Origin: Diploscapter coronatus
Lineage: Eukaryota > Nematoda > Chromadorea > Rhabditida > Rhabditidae
Reading direction: 5' to 3'
Assembly: GCA_964036155.1 (NCBI GenBank)
Contig: OZ038422.1
Location: 14,903,201-14,967,200, forward strand
DNA: 64,000 nucleotides
How positions within the stretch are numbered: position 1 is the first letter of the stretch; the number at the start of each line of letters is the position of its first letter. Under the pieces are notes generated by a model. The model did no database searches, was not told the DNA's origin, and worked only from the letters and a program-made list of their open reading frames with translations. Both the position numbers and the translations under genes were made by a program. Shown here in pieces: positions 1 through 11,263 of the stretch.

Positions 1-481
1 AAATTGGTGTTTTGTTGGGTAATATGGGAGATTTCTTGCTGGTGGTAGCCGGGTGGTCACAAGAAGGGCAGCTAATTGCGTTGCTGCCCAGCCCCTAGAC
101 ATAAGGGAAAAAGAAAAAGAACACATCCAACATGGCTCTACACACGCGTTACCATAGAGATTGGGATATCGATGGGTAGAGAAGCAGAAAATGAGAAAGG
201 ATAAGGGAATATGAGAGAAATAAGAAAATAAAATTTGAAATGATTTTACCGGAAGAAATGAGGATTTCGAAATGGAAGAAAAATTGCTTTCAATTCGGAA
301 GACAAACTAAGAGCTTTGTGCTAATAATTTCAAAAATGACTTGTTGATTGAAGATGACCATCTCTGTTTATACTAAAATGAACCAGAAAAGGTTCATCCT
401 CATTCAAAAACTACTTCTTTATCTGAAACTCATGTTTAGCCGCATTATGCGATTTATTTAATTCAAGCTATTCATGGATGT
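1..481. other. Intergenic, 3' side of first lectin gene
   Basis: This is AT-rich sequence beyond the stop codon of the minus-strand lectin gene. I see no exon chain, RNA gene or repeat in it, and any gene lying to the left is outside the window. Confidence 0.5.
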
Positions 482-2122
482 CTACAGATACGGTTTCTTC
501 TTGCAAACGTACGACCTCATGACCGTAAGACATTTCACATTGTTCCATGATTCGTACCTGAAATTGTCAACCCATTTGTATTACAGCTAGAAAATTCACC
601 ATTCGTGTTCAAAGATGATTTCATGATGCGTTCGATCTGATGCGGTTTCAACGCAGGCGTCAGGGGATAAATCTGTTGGCTCTCCAGGGCTAAATAAAAG
701 CTTTTGGATGGTTTTTAAAATAAAAATCTACCTCCAGTTTGAGTAATCAAAGGTAGTGTTGTCACTCCAGACAAATTGATTCAGGGATGCTAAAATTTGA
801 AAGATTTTGGTCCGTTGAGCAGAGCTGAATTGATGCATTTTGCGTTCGTGAATCTATTAAAAATTGTAAAATACATAAATTTTAGAAAACTAAATGAAAA
901 TGTAGGAAAATCATACGCGACCACTGCAGCCCAATCCACGTCAGCCTCTCTTTGGGGTCTTGCTTCTCTCCTGTTCTGGCAATGTCTGAGAAAACTTTAT
1001 CTTGCTTTAAGTCTGACTAACTTACAATTGACGAACGTGTTTTCAGCCTAAACCAGTGAAATAAGAGTAAGTGATCAAAAACGTTCTGTACCTCCGAATG
1101 AATGCTAGCGAGATGAGCGTGATACGACAGACAGTTAGATTCGGCGTCGTCCCATTTGGCTTCGAAGAAAGTCTAAAATCTTTTCAACTGTTTAATTTTT
1201 CAATCTTCGCATAATTTATAGCAATATCCAGTTTCCCAGAAATAGGTCCATTGCGCATCGCATTGTGGGAAGCAATAATTCTCTGTGCATGGAGCATAAG
1301 TTGGGCAGGTTATCGCTGAAGATTTATGTTTCAGAAAGTTTCATCTGAATTTAATGATATTTTGCAATTTGATATTTTCCTCGTTTATTTTCATCAATCA
1401 GAAATATTTGATACTCTTGACTCCGATTCTATCAGGCAAAAATTTTCTATCTTACGAGGTGGAGTCGACTGAGGTGGGCACGTCGGTGGATAGATGACTG
1501 GGACTTCGCAGACATACGGCAGAAATGTCATACAATCGGCCGAGTACCACTGACCCTCACTGACTTGCACCATCCCGCAGTCGCTGCCTTGACGTGGCTG
1601 AGCTAAAGTTTATTTCTGAAATTGAATAACTTTTTTAAATGCGAACTTGGAGCCCAATCATTGTATGTAGCGTTGGATCCAGAAATCCAAGTCCATGTGC
1701 CAGGTTTCAGCAAGTCGTTGATGCCGATCCAGTAGTCCTTGGTGCCATTTGGAAAGGAGACTTCAGCATTCACTGAATTCAATTTGTTATTCATGATTGA
1801 TTTAAAAAATTTTTAAATTATAATCTATCAAAACATATCGCGACTTTTGAAGGAAGAAATCGGTTTTCTTACCATTGACAAGTGAATTCTCAAAGGCGCT
1901 AGCAATCGACACCAAGTGACCGTGCTCACCGTTACATTGCTGCTCGGCGTAAGCGAATTGAGCTGGTTCTTGGTAGAATTCGTAGCATCTCAAAACGAGC
2001 TACTAAAATTGTAAGAAATTGAGGACTAACTTTTTATACATCGCATTATAAACTCCTCCTGGAGGACATTGCTGAGACGAAACTAATTGGAATAGACCAA
2101 ATAAAATAAACCATCGAAGCAT
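482..2122 (-). CDS. Secreted protein with two C-type lectin domains
   Basis: Eleven exons read from high to low coordinate: 2122-2031, 1988-1873, 1772-1647, 1602-1456, 1315-1215, 1172-1092, 1047-1026, 985-917, 789-732, 689-600, 557-482, giving 325 residues. Seen: a signal peptide (MLRWFILFGLFQLVSS), a first C-type lectin domain at about 19-155 with the WIGIND and CxYxFY-type blocks, a Cys-rich linker, and a second domain at about 184-325 ending in SYVCKK. C-type lectin domains fold around conserved disulfides; in nematodes such proteins are often secreted by gut or skin, and a carbohydrate ligand cannot be deduced here. Oddity: after the CYK codons of exon 5 there is no GT or GC donor (the next bases are TTATGC), although reading frame and homology to the gene at 11264-12984 demand an intron there. 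It may therefore be a damaged allele or a non-canonical junction. Confidence 0.78.
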
Positions 2123-3267
2123 TTTCAGAAATTTGAAAAATATCGATAATTTTGACTAGAAGCTCCGCCAAGTAGTCGATTTCGAAGTTTGAAGTTGTAA
2201 AGATAAGAGCGACATGGCTGGCAATAAATGTTGCTAATAGGAAATAGACACTGGTGAGCAAATGATGAATAAACATGACCTGATGTTGTAAGTTACAGGA
2301 AGTAGTGAGGCTATTGAAAAAAGCTGAATATTATTATCCGAATTCTCAACCAAGACCAATATTTAGCTAGTGATATCAAAGTATTATAATTGTTATTCCT
2401 ATGGATAAATATAATGCAACTTTTGCAAGTATCAATGATAAAGCATTGATTGATTGAACTTGAAGTTATAATATTTTGATAACTCTTTGGTTTTCATCAA
2501 TTATGTTCAGAATTCTTAGTGTGCTGAGGTTTGTATTCTAACCAGGCCTATGGAGGACTTTCGTTAGACTGTCCGTGCGACCTACCCCCTATATATTTTC
2601 TTTAGAATTTTGATATCTCTAACTTGCCAAAAGCGAAGGTTCCATCATCATAATGTTATGACATCATAACCATAGTTTTGCCCTTGCGACCTACCCCCGT
2701 ATATTTCTTTCTTCTGACGAAAATGCTCCCTAGGACTGATTCTAACATGAAATGAAATTCCTTAATTGCAGCGAATAATTCGATTTCGTTTGGTAGGTGT
2801 TTGAAAATAATGACTAAACTTTATCTCATGTGCTATTATTGTGAAACTTGCATGTTATTTTTCATACCTATCGCAGTTATCGAGCTGCGTAAAAATATAT
2901 GTTTGTAATTTGTTGGATAACGGTTACCGGACAATATTCATTCAATGAAATTTTTTAACAGTCGTTTCTGACATTCCGATTCATTTAGTCAGTATTTCTT
3001 AACGGCAAACCTATTATTATCAGGCATTAGACCTAATTCTAAGCTGAAAATCGCGGATAATGTGGCACTAATTAACTCATATTAGTCTTACAAGAATATT
3101 TTTTTTAGCTTTCATTATTAATCTTTCTAAAAACTGACAACTTGATTTTTTGCTTAATTGTGTTGACAAAATTGCGCAATCCGTCCTAAACAATAACTTC
3201 TCCTCTTTTTATCTTGAACATAACGATAAATCAGGATTTAATGAAAATTTATCCTTCAGAGTTAAAC
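2123..3267. other. Intergenic between lectin and chemoreceptor genes
   Basis: It holds the MITE copy at 2547-2735. The stretch from about 2745 to 3110 is repeated, diverged, at about 4975-5310 in front of the second chemoreceptor gene, so it belongs to the chemoreceptor duplication unit. I see no gene. Confidence 0.5.
2547..2735. mobile_element. Short inverted-repeat element (MITE), copy 1
   Basis: It starts CCTATGGAGGAC and ends GTGCTCCCTAG-like (ATGCTCCCTAGG); the ends are inverted repeats of consensus CTAGGGAG plus a TCGTYAGA block. The motif GCGACCTACCCCC occurs twice inside. A second copy with the same ends and the same internal doublet lies at 32928-33077. There is no coding capacity. 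The target duplication is not clear. Confidence 0.6.
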
Positions 3268-4663
3268 ATGAATTGGAACAATATTCTGTCGATTACCGTG
3301 GCTGTCGATGCTATTATTGGAAACACGATTTTGATGATCACAATTTTTGCTGGATGCCCTTCTTTGAGCGCTTTAGATCGGAAAATATTATTCATCAGCA
3401 GTATTTTGAGAATCTGCTACACAATTTCATTCGCCTTGACTTCGCCTGTAATAAGATATTTTCAAACTTTAGATTCGACTTTTTAAAATATTTATCTTAG
3501 GCCTTATATTACATCGAAGAGCAAGAAGCGGCTATAATTGTGTCAGGAGTTTTATGGGAGCATAAAATTATCGGTAACCTCATCCTAATTTTCTCTTTTG
3601 AAAGATAACTTTCAGGAGCGATTCTATTGATTCTGAATATCATCTTTGTTTTGATCTGCATGATCATTCCGCCTTTACAATTTGTGCAGCGATATTTCCA
3701 TATCGTTCTATTCAAGTCTGATTCAAAACGCGGAAAATGTTGTGCGATGGTTTTGGCAGCCCTACCTATTCTAGGGACATTATTTTGTATCATGTAAGAA
3801 CATAACTTTTTTTTATTAACTCATATTTTTCGCTACTTAGTCAAAAAGTTAATAAGTATTTTAGCACATTCTTCTCACTTATTCCATCTGAAGTGGAAGA
3901 GCACCGATTTTACAATATCGCATATTATTCGAACACTGTAGGAGATACAGCTTACTTTCTTATATCATTTAAGGTGTTAAGTCTTAATTTTTAAAATTAA
4001 TTTTAAAATTCAGGACTACATTAACACATACGACCCAGTGTCCTCATTTCCCGATAGTCCATGGAACATTGCCGCTTTTGTTTCTACTGTGGTTCTAGTT
4101 TCATCGATTGTTGTTGTGATGATCTACTGCTGGTTACAAATTCGACACGTATTTTGCGATAACTGGAATAATTTGAGCGCAAAGACGATTAAAATGATGA
4201 GACAGCTTCAATTCACTTTCCTCATTCAGGTAAAATTTTGAAAGTGTTTTACATGAACGTAATAATTCTCGTAGTAGATTTTATATAAATTTTTAGATAA
4301 CTGAAGAAAATATTGTTTCTTTTAATCCTTGCTTCTCATTTCAGTTCTTGACTTCTATTGTATTCTTTGTGTTCCCGTTCAGTTTGCTCCTTGTTGGACC
4401 CGTTCTGAAAGTCAATCCAGGTCAAACTCTTATCGAAATTGCAACAGCGCTCTATCGAATGTTCCCTGCATTTAGTGGATGGGTTACTATTCTACTGGTT
4501 AAGGTAAGATTTTTCATAAATGTTCTTTCAAACTTTAGTTCAGGAAATCCGTCTAAGCGTTTGGGCCATCGCGAGTAAATCAGCGAAAGCGAGCATCTCT
4601 TCTGATCACGATCTCTCTCAGAATTTTAGAAAGTTATCAGTTTTTAGAAAAATTTCAAAATAA
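3268..4663 (+). CDS. Seven-transmembrane chemoreceptor, Str-superfamily type (copy 1)
   Basis: Seven exons: 3268-3447, 3501-3573, 3616-3793, 3841-3973, 4014-4229, 4345-4503, 4544-4663, giving 352 residues. All introns are GT...AG and all phases agree. The protein is a run of hydrophobic segments. After the third of these comes a basic QRY block (residues about 108-115), the place where nematode Str-superfamily receptors carry their RY motif. The late part has a cytoplasmic loop (SAKTIKMMRQLQ), two more helices and a hydrophilic Ser/Lys tail. Such receptors sense soluble or volatile chemicals in amphid neurons through G proteins; the ligand is unknown. The start at 3268 was chosen because it aligns with the only start of the copy at 5544. 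An in-frame ATG at 3214 would add 18 residues. The exact subfamily (Srh, Sri, Str or Srd) is not decided. Confidence 0.78.
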
Positions 4664-5543
4664 GCAGGAATTTTTAGTCCATTCTGCTTCGAAAATTTTA
4701 GAACCACAATCATCGTGATTTTAAATTGTTTATCTATCCAATAGATAGTCTTGCGTTAATATTTTAGTGGCTAGGTTCGTTTCATGGAATGTTAAATTTC
4801 ATGACGATATAGCTAAATATGTAGCACAAACTGTGCTGTTTATATTAGTCAAGTTCTTGAAATAAAATATACTTTCTCGATACTTCAATTATGTACGAAT
4901 TATGGTCTAAATTTGTGATGAATGTGGTTTGTAGTAGAAGACAATGAGGCTGTTTTCCTGCACCCGATAATTTAGTTTAAATTGGCAGATGTTTGAAAAT
5001 ACTGGCTAAACTCTATCTCGTATGCTATTATTGTGAAACTTGCATGTTATTTTTCATACCCATCGCAACTATCGAACTGCGTAAAAATGTATGTTTGTAA
5101 TTTGTCGTATGACGGTTACCGGGCAATTTTCACTCAATAAAATTTTTTAAGTCGTTTCTAAACTCCGGCGCACTCAAAGTCAGCATTTCTTGACTGCAAG
5201 CCTATTATTACCCGACAAAATATCTAGCGCCAAGCTGAAATCGCGTTAATTTAGCTCATTTGTGACTAAATGGACTCATATATTTAGTCTTACAAGAATA
5301 TTTTTAGAGCTTTGTATTGATCTCTCTGACATTTTGCTCTATTTTATGGCTAACTGGAAACCGCATGACACGTAAGACATTAAGACATACAAAATAGGGT
5401 GAGTTTTGAGAGGTAGGCTTTCTTTTCCCATACTATTTCGTATGTCTTAATGTCTTACGTGTCATGCGGTTTCCAAGTTGCCTTTTCTCAAAAGCGTTTC
5501 TTGAAACTCGAATCACCTGGCTATTTTATGCTTAGAGCTAAAA
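4664..5543. other. Intergenic between the two chemoreceptor genes
   Basis: Its right half is the diverged duplicate of the sequence in front of the first chemoreceptor. A foldback element (5348-5482) sits 61 bp before the second start codon and is absent from the matching place upstream of copy 1. I see no other gene. Confidence 0.5.
5348..5482. mobile_element. Foldback (hAT-like) MITE, element 1
   Basis: A perfect 35-bp inverted repeat (5356-5390 with 5440-5474) extends imperfectly outward to ends GGCTAACTGG and CCAAGTTGCC. The 49-nt loop contains the core CCCATACTATTTC, shared with the elements at 20274, 38670 and 53979. I cannot find an exact 8-bp target duplication here, so assignment to the family rests on the ends and the core. 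Confidence 0.65.
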
Positions 5544-6903
5544 ATGAACGCGTACCTGATTTTGTCGATTATCGTGGCTGTAGAAGCTATCGCTGGAAAT
5601 ACGATTTTGATAATCGCAATTTTCACTGGATGCCCTTCTTTGACCACATCGAATCGGAAAACGTTGTTTATCAGTAGCATATTGAGGATTTGCTACACCA
5701 TTTCGTTCGCTATCACATCACCAGTAAGCAATCCTTAAATGGAGATTTTCATCTTTCATTTTTAGGCCTTATATTACATCGAAGATCAAGAAGCGGCTAT
5801 CATCGTATCAGGGGTTGTTTGGGATCATAAAATTATCGGTAACCTCGTCCTAATTTTCTCTTTTGAAAGATAGCTTTCAGGAACGATTCTATTGATTCTG
5901 AAGACCATCTTTATTTTGATCTGCATGATCGTTCCGCCTTTACAATTTGTGCAGCGATATTTTCATATCGTTCTATTTAACTCTGATTCAAAACGCGGAA
6001 AATGTTGTGCGATGGTTTTGGCAGCCCTACCTATTCTAGGGACATTATTTTGTATTATGTAAGAACATAACTCATATTTTTCGCCATTTAGTCAAAAAGT
6101 TAACAAGTATTTTAGCACGTTCTTCTCATTTATTCCATCTGAAGTGGAAGAGCAACGATTTTACAACATCGCATATTATTCGAACACTGTAGGAGATACA
6201 GCTTACTTTCTTATATCATTGAAGGTGTTAAGTCTTAATTTTTAAAACTAATTTTAAAATTCAGGACTACACTAACACATACGACCCAGTGTCCTCATTT
6301 CCCGATAGTCCATGGAACATTGCCGCTTTTGTTTCTACTGTGATTCTAGTTTCATCGATTGTTGTTGTGATGATCTACTGCTGGTTACAAATTCGACACG
6401 TATTTTGTGATAACTGGAATAATTTGAGCGCGAAGACGATTAAAATGATGAGACAGCTTCAATTCACTTTCCTCGTTCAGGTAATTAGTTCCTTCGTTAT
6501 CTCTCACAAAACGTCAGACTATCCTTAGTATGCTTTGTTAAAATTATCAATTCTTCATCCATCATTACTACAAAAATATTTCAGTTCTTGACTTCTATTG
6601 TATTCTTTGTGTTCCCGTTCAGTTTACTCCTTGTTGGACCCGTTCTGAAAGTCAATCCAGGTCGCGTACTCATCGAAATCGGTACACACCTCTATCGAAT
6701 GTTCCCGGCATTCAGCGGATGGATCATCATTATTTTCGTTAAGGTAAAAATTAGTGAAATAAACCTTTCCAAAAGTTTGTATAATTCAGGAGATCCGTCA
6801 AAGCGCGTGGTCCTTCGTTAGTAGATCTTCTAAAACAGGATCTTCAGTTGACGATTCTTCGCAAAACAACAGCAAGCAGAGAATTGTTGGACACAATTCA
6901 TAA
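5544..6903 (+). CDS. Seven-transmembrane chemoreceptor, Str-superfamily type (copy 2)
   Basis: Seven exons with the same lengths as copy 1 except the last: 5544-5723, 5766-5838, 5881-6058, 6092-6224, 6265-6480, 6585-6743, 6790-6903, giving 350 residues. Exons 2-6 are almost identical to those of the gene at 3268-4663, including the QRY block after the third helix and the long fifth exon with the SAKTIKMMRQLQ loop. The N-terminus (MNAYLILS) and the cytoplasmic tail (Ser/Asn/Lys-rich) differ. The pair is a head-to-tail duplication about 2.25 kb apart, the usual arrangement of nematode chemoreceptor clusters. The last intron must use the TTCAG at 6785-6789, which keeps EIR in frame in both copies. 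Both copies look intact. Confidence 0.8.
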
Positions 6904-7318
6904 GTTTTTTTTCAGTTAATACTTTGAAATCTCTAAATATTTTTGATCTGGACATTTTACGGGAAATTTACTTGTGCAATATTTGTCTATTAATTATTAG
7001 TTTTTTTTCAATATCACTATGCTTATTTTGTTTCGACGAAATATTTTTATGAATGAAAGTTTGATCGCTTGGTCTCAAACATCGATAAACTGTCCGAGTA
7101 CGCGAAAGATCACTGTGCTTTTTCGCGTTGCACCCAGATTAAGCGGAGTGTTCCCCGATTGACATCACTTTTTATAGCATCATTCCACAGATAGCGTGGA
7201 GAGGTCGACTAAAAGTATTCTTTCGCATATTGAAATGATATTCATAATAAAAATTCAATCTTCAAACATATTGAAAAATATTTCACACATTACTTATTGA
7301 TAATCCGAATCAAGAGAA
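6904..7318. other. Intergenic
   Basis: AT-rich sequence after the second chemoreceptor gene; I see no exon chain or repeat. Confidence 0.45.
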
Positions 7319-7738
7319 ATGATTACTGTAACTAAAATTTGGATATTAAATTCTTCACAACAATTACACAATTCAAGACGATTCACTAATGCTCCTAATA
7401 ATATAATTATAACAAAAAGGATTTTGTTTTATATAAGTTCATTTTTAGCTTCATTGTTAGATGTGTTAGTATTTGTGTATTTCATTCATTCTACAGTGCC
7501 TTCGCGCCACGCAACGCGACCAACACAGTTCAATCGAAGCCATAAATTTCCCTATCTTCTCTACAAAAACGAAGTCTACAATGCCCCTGTCAATGAATCG
7601 AAAGAGTCGTTCATTCAGACATTCAAACAAGGGAAACACCGAAATGAATGTCTGATCTCTGCACACTTGACGCCGAATGACGAAGCGGGAGCTAAAATTG
7701 ACCGAGAACGAGAATTTTTGGGTTCATTGATAAAATGA
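7319..7738 (+). CDS. Unrecognised single-exon ORF
   Basis: An open frame of 139 codons. The first 60 residues are AT-rich-coded and contain a hydrophobic stretch (ILFYISSFLASLLDVLVFVYF, about 35-55) that could be a signal anchor. The last 80 residues are hydrophilic and charged, with a more coding-like base composition. I do not recognise a family. A splice acceptor (TTCTACAG, ending 7497) lies at the composition change, so the true gene may be only the second half joined to an exon I cannot place. A 9-bp hairpin, CTCGAAAAA...TTTCGAG, follows at about 7761-7785. It could equally be chance. Confidence 0.3.
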   Translation: MITVTKIWILNSSQQLHNSRRFTNAPNNIIITKRILFYISSFLASLLDVLVFVYFIHSTVPSRHATRPTQFNRSHKFPYLLYKNEVYNAPVNESKESFIQTFKQGKHRNECLISAHLTPNDEAGAKIDREREFLGSLIK

Positions 7739-8713
7739 CAACAATGAAGAATATTATCAACTCGAAAAAAACATTATTTTCGAGTTGTGATTTTTTTTTT
7801 TAATTTTAAACTTTATGCAATATACTGTTTGGTATGATTAGATTAAATATTGGTCACTTTCAAATTAGTCTCAAATTTATTTTAAACTTGACCTGATTTA
7901 CTGATTCCTGCACACTTCCAAATTCCTCGTTTTTCTTATCAAAACAACCACACCATTTGGCAGGAAAATAGTACAAATTTTGCTGACATATCTTCGCATC
8001 TAACTATTGAATTACTAATGTTTGCCTGAAAATTTCAGTACCTTGTAATTAAATTTGATCTGGAAGTGATGATAATTCTTGATTGTTTGCTCAATACTTT
8101 ATGTCGGGTTGAACTGTGATATCGAGCGGCTAAAATAAGTGACTGAATATTTTCGGGTCCTCAAAACATTGACATGGTTTATTTTTAGAGATGATCGAAA
8201 TGATATTACGCCATTTACGGAGGTATTCTATTGGTCGATAGACTATTAGCCACGCCCACTTAACATAGATATTTGCCTAAAAGCTTCATGTAGGCCAATA
8301 GAGAAATGGTATCTGGTTTATATAAATTGGATGAAAGGGTGATATCGTAATTTATTTTTAAATTAGTGACACATTAATTTTGTAAATGGAAAATAAATAT
8401 TGATATCCTATTTTTAATCCTTTATCCTAAACATTATTTAGCTACGGATGATTTGGTTTCATATAAATGCATGTTTTAAGATTCTTTTATGTTGAAAATG
8501 TTCTCACTTTACACTCGGCAAAATGATGTGAATTTTTGCCAAATCATATTTTCGTTTTTCTCAATCTGATTGTTAGTAAGAATTTATACAGGAAGCTTTT
8601 GAGTCATATTTCTTTCAAAATGGCAATGCACGCACTCCTTTTTAGATTTATTCCAAAAAATTGTATAAACCCGAATAATGATGTCTGATTTTAGATAGTT
8701 GTTGTAATTGAAT
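7739..8713. other. Intergenic, upstream of amino-acid transporter
   Basis: AT-rich; nothing recognisable beyond the small hairpin just after the ORF at 7319-7738. It presumably contains the promoter of the transporter gene. Confidence 0.45.
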
Positions 8714-11010
8714 ATGGTTGGAATAGTGCCATCATTAGATGCTGACAGTAACCCAATAAAGCCAGATGCATCTAGTATCGATACGAAAAGCAAGATATCG
8801 TCGAGTGAAGATGGATCTTCAATACCATCAAAGGAGGACAAGAAGAATACTTTATCGTGAGTTGATAGATTTAATACTTATCCTTGATGATAACGAATGT
8901 ATGAGCTGTGTAAAAATTCTCTTCGATTTTTACCGAACTTCATCAAGAGTAATTTCGGTGGCTACTTCAAATTGACATGAGGATTAAAATTTAATCTTAA
9001 TAACAATAAAATAAGAACATCAATTAGTAATACTGGAGTATTGTCGAAACGATTTTGTAATCAATTGTTTTTTTTCAGAACGCTAGGTGCGATAACGACC
9101 TTATCGAAATCTATGTTCAACGCTGGAGTGTTTTCATTACCGTTCGCTTGGAAAACTGGAGGGTTATGGGTATTTACAATTTCTAGAAAAAAAAACTACT
9201 GTCAATTACAGGTTTCATTCGCTATGTCGATGTTGATAGCGATTCTGAACTATTATGGCGCATTCATTTTAGTCAAAAGTAGCCAACACATTGCTAAAAA
9301 GTTTGAAATTCATTTTTCTTCGAATATTTTAGTTTTTCAGAGTAGGAAGAGCCTCCCTAGATTATGGTCACTTTTCGAAGCGAATTTGCGAATTAAGCGA
9401 TATTAAATTTTTAAAGAACAATAGTAAACTCGTCATGTAATAGAATGGTTATTTGCAAGGAAAAGTACAAATTTTAGGATAGTCGTCGACATAACAATTC
9501 TCTTCTATCAACTAGGAATGTGTAGTATCGCGATTTTGTTCATTTCGGAGAATATGGTTTGAAACTAAGATGAATACGTTTTTTTCTTTTTATATGTTTA
9601 TTTAGTCCCATCTTTTCGGCCACCTAATCGGAGGCAGTAAATATCATCAAATGGTCATTTTCGCGACAATAACTTTGGTGCTAATTTTGATTACAAACTG
9701 CTTCACGAACATGAGACTCGTGGCGTTCTTTGCGATAATTTCTTCTGTATTTCTGATCATTGGAGCAATCGTGATCATACAATACACAGTGAGGTGAATT
9801 GTGTCAATTCGAATGCAAGTTTCAATATCAAATGGTAATCCAATCCACGCTTTTCAGGCAACCCAATCAATGGAAGACGTTGCCTGCCTACACCTCGTTC
9901 ACTGAAGCTATCATTATGGCAGGTCAACTCATCTATGCTTTCGAAGGACAGACAATGGTTGATATTTTTTAAACATTATTTTTAGACTAAAAGTTCCAGG
10001 TCCTCCCAGTCGAGAACAAAGTCCGAAATCCCGATAGATTTCTTGCTCCCTTCGGCGTTTTGACGATAACTTTCGGAGTTTGCTCCATCTTTATGACTTT
10101 CCTGGGATTCATTGGCTATACGACTTTTGGAGACGCAGCTGGTGTGACGATCACCGTCAACATTCCGAGTGATGGGTAATTTTTTCAATAAAATTTTTAA
10201 AAAGTCTCCCCCCATACTCTTCTAAAGCATCAACGAACTTATATCGTTTTTTCTCAAAAATATGTATACTTTTTGAAACTTGTTTAGCTTCTACAACTCT
10301 GTAACTATTTGCTTGATTCTTCAATCTCTACTTGGAAATGGCATGGCGATGTTCGTGATTTTCGACATGTTCCAGAATGGGTTCAGAACCAAGTTCGGAG
10401 CGAGGTTTCCAAGATTCCCTATAGGAATCGCTGATAAGGTCCTCTCAATAATTATACCTCAAGAAATATTGCTATTTGCAGTTATTCCGGATATTCTTCG
10501 TCGTGATTACCTATCTCATGGTTATCGCAATTCCCCAACTTCCTGTGATGTGCTCCTTAGTTGGCGTCACTTCAGGAACTCTATGCGCTTTGATTTATCC
10601 ACCGATATTCGAACTAATCGCGTTTTGGGATGACTGGAAGGTGAACTTATTGATGTCAAGATAATTAGATATTTTAAACGTCTCACAAAAATCGAATTGT
10701 ATCTTTGTAGCCATTATATTTAAAAATGCTATCATCAAATCTAAAAGAAGCGATCCAACAAAATTCAATGAAAGAACTATATTTTCTTTTGTGAAATTCA
10801 CTTCTTTCAGCACGAATGGTTTTCGCGAAATTTAATTACAATATTTCTTGATTTCAGATATCAGCTTCAACATTCAATAGATGCTTCAAAATTTTGCGAA
10901 ACATGACAGCGATTTTGATAGGATGCTTCTTCATTGTGAGCGGAATTTACGCGAACACACTTGAGCTCATCAAAGGATCTCCTGATAATAATTCTACAAT
11001 GTTTAGCTGA
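8714..11010 (+). CDS. Amino-acid transporter, AAAP/SLC36 type
   Basis: Eleven exons: 8714-8856, 9079-9169, 9212-9300, 9341-9436, 9478-9556, 9606-9793, 9858-9957, 10000-10175, 10288-10438, 10482-10640, 10858-11010, giving 474 residues. A hydrophilic Ser/Lys/Asp-rich N-terminal tail of about 48 residues is followed by about eleven membrane segments. Diagnostic blocks seen: GAITTLSKSMFNAGVFSLPF (first helix, the unwound GxGxxxLPxA-type region of the family), YQLGMCSIAILFISEN, AFEGQTMVLPVEN, and FGVCSIFMTFLGFIGYTTFGD. Known for the family: Aa_trans transporters move small neutral amino acids, often coupled to protons, across plasma or lysosomal membranes; here the substrate is inferred only. One weak donor (AAG|GTCCTC at 10439) is required by frame and similarity. 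Intact as far as seen. Confidence 0.85.
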
Positions 11011-11263
11011 TCTATTGGTCCATAAATCTATAAAATTATCATTGTTTTCTTCGTTCATGTAAATAACATCATTTTCTCTGTCGAATCATAATACTCTCGT
11101 TTTTGTTGTATATTTTGATCTTTCTTCTCGTATTCATTTTCATGTTATGTACATCTTCAAAGGGTTAACTCCGCTATGTACGAGCATTCTGTGATGATCT
11201 TACCATTCATTTTCTTTCAAAGAATTGAGTAAATCGTTTATTTTACACCATTTGATGCGATTT

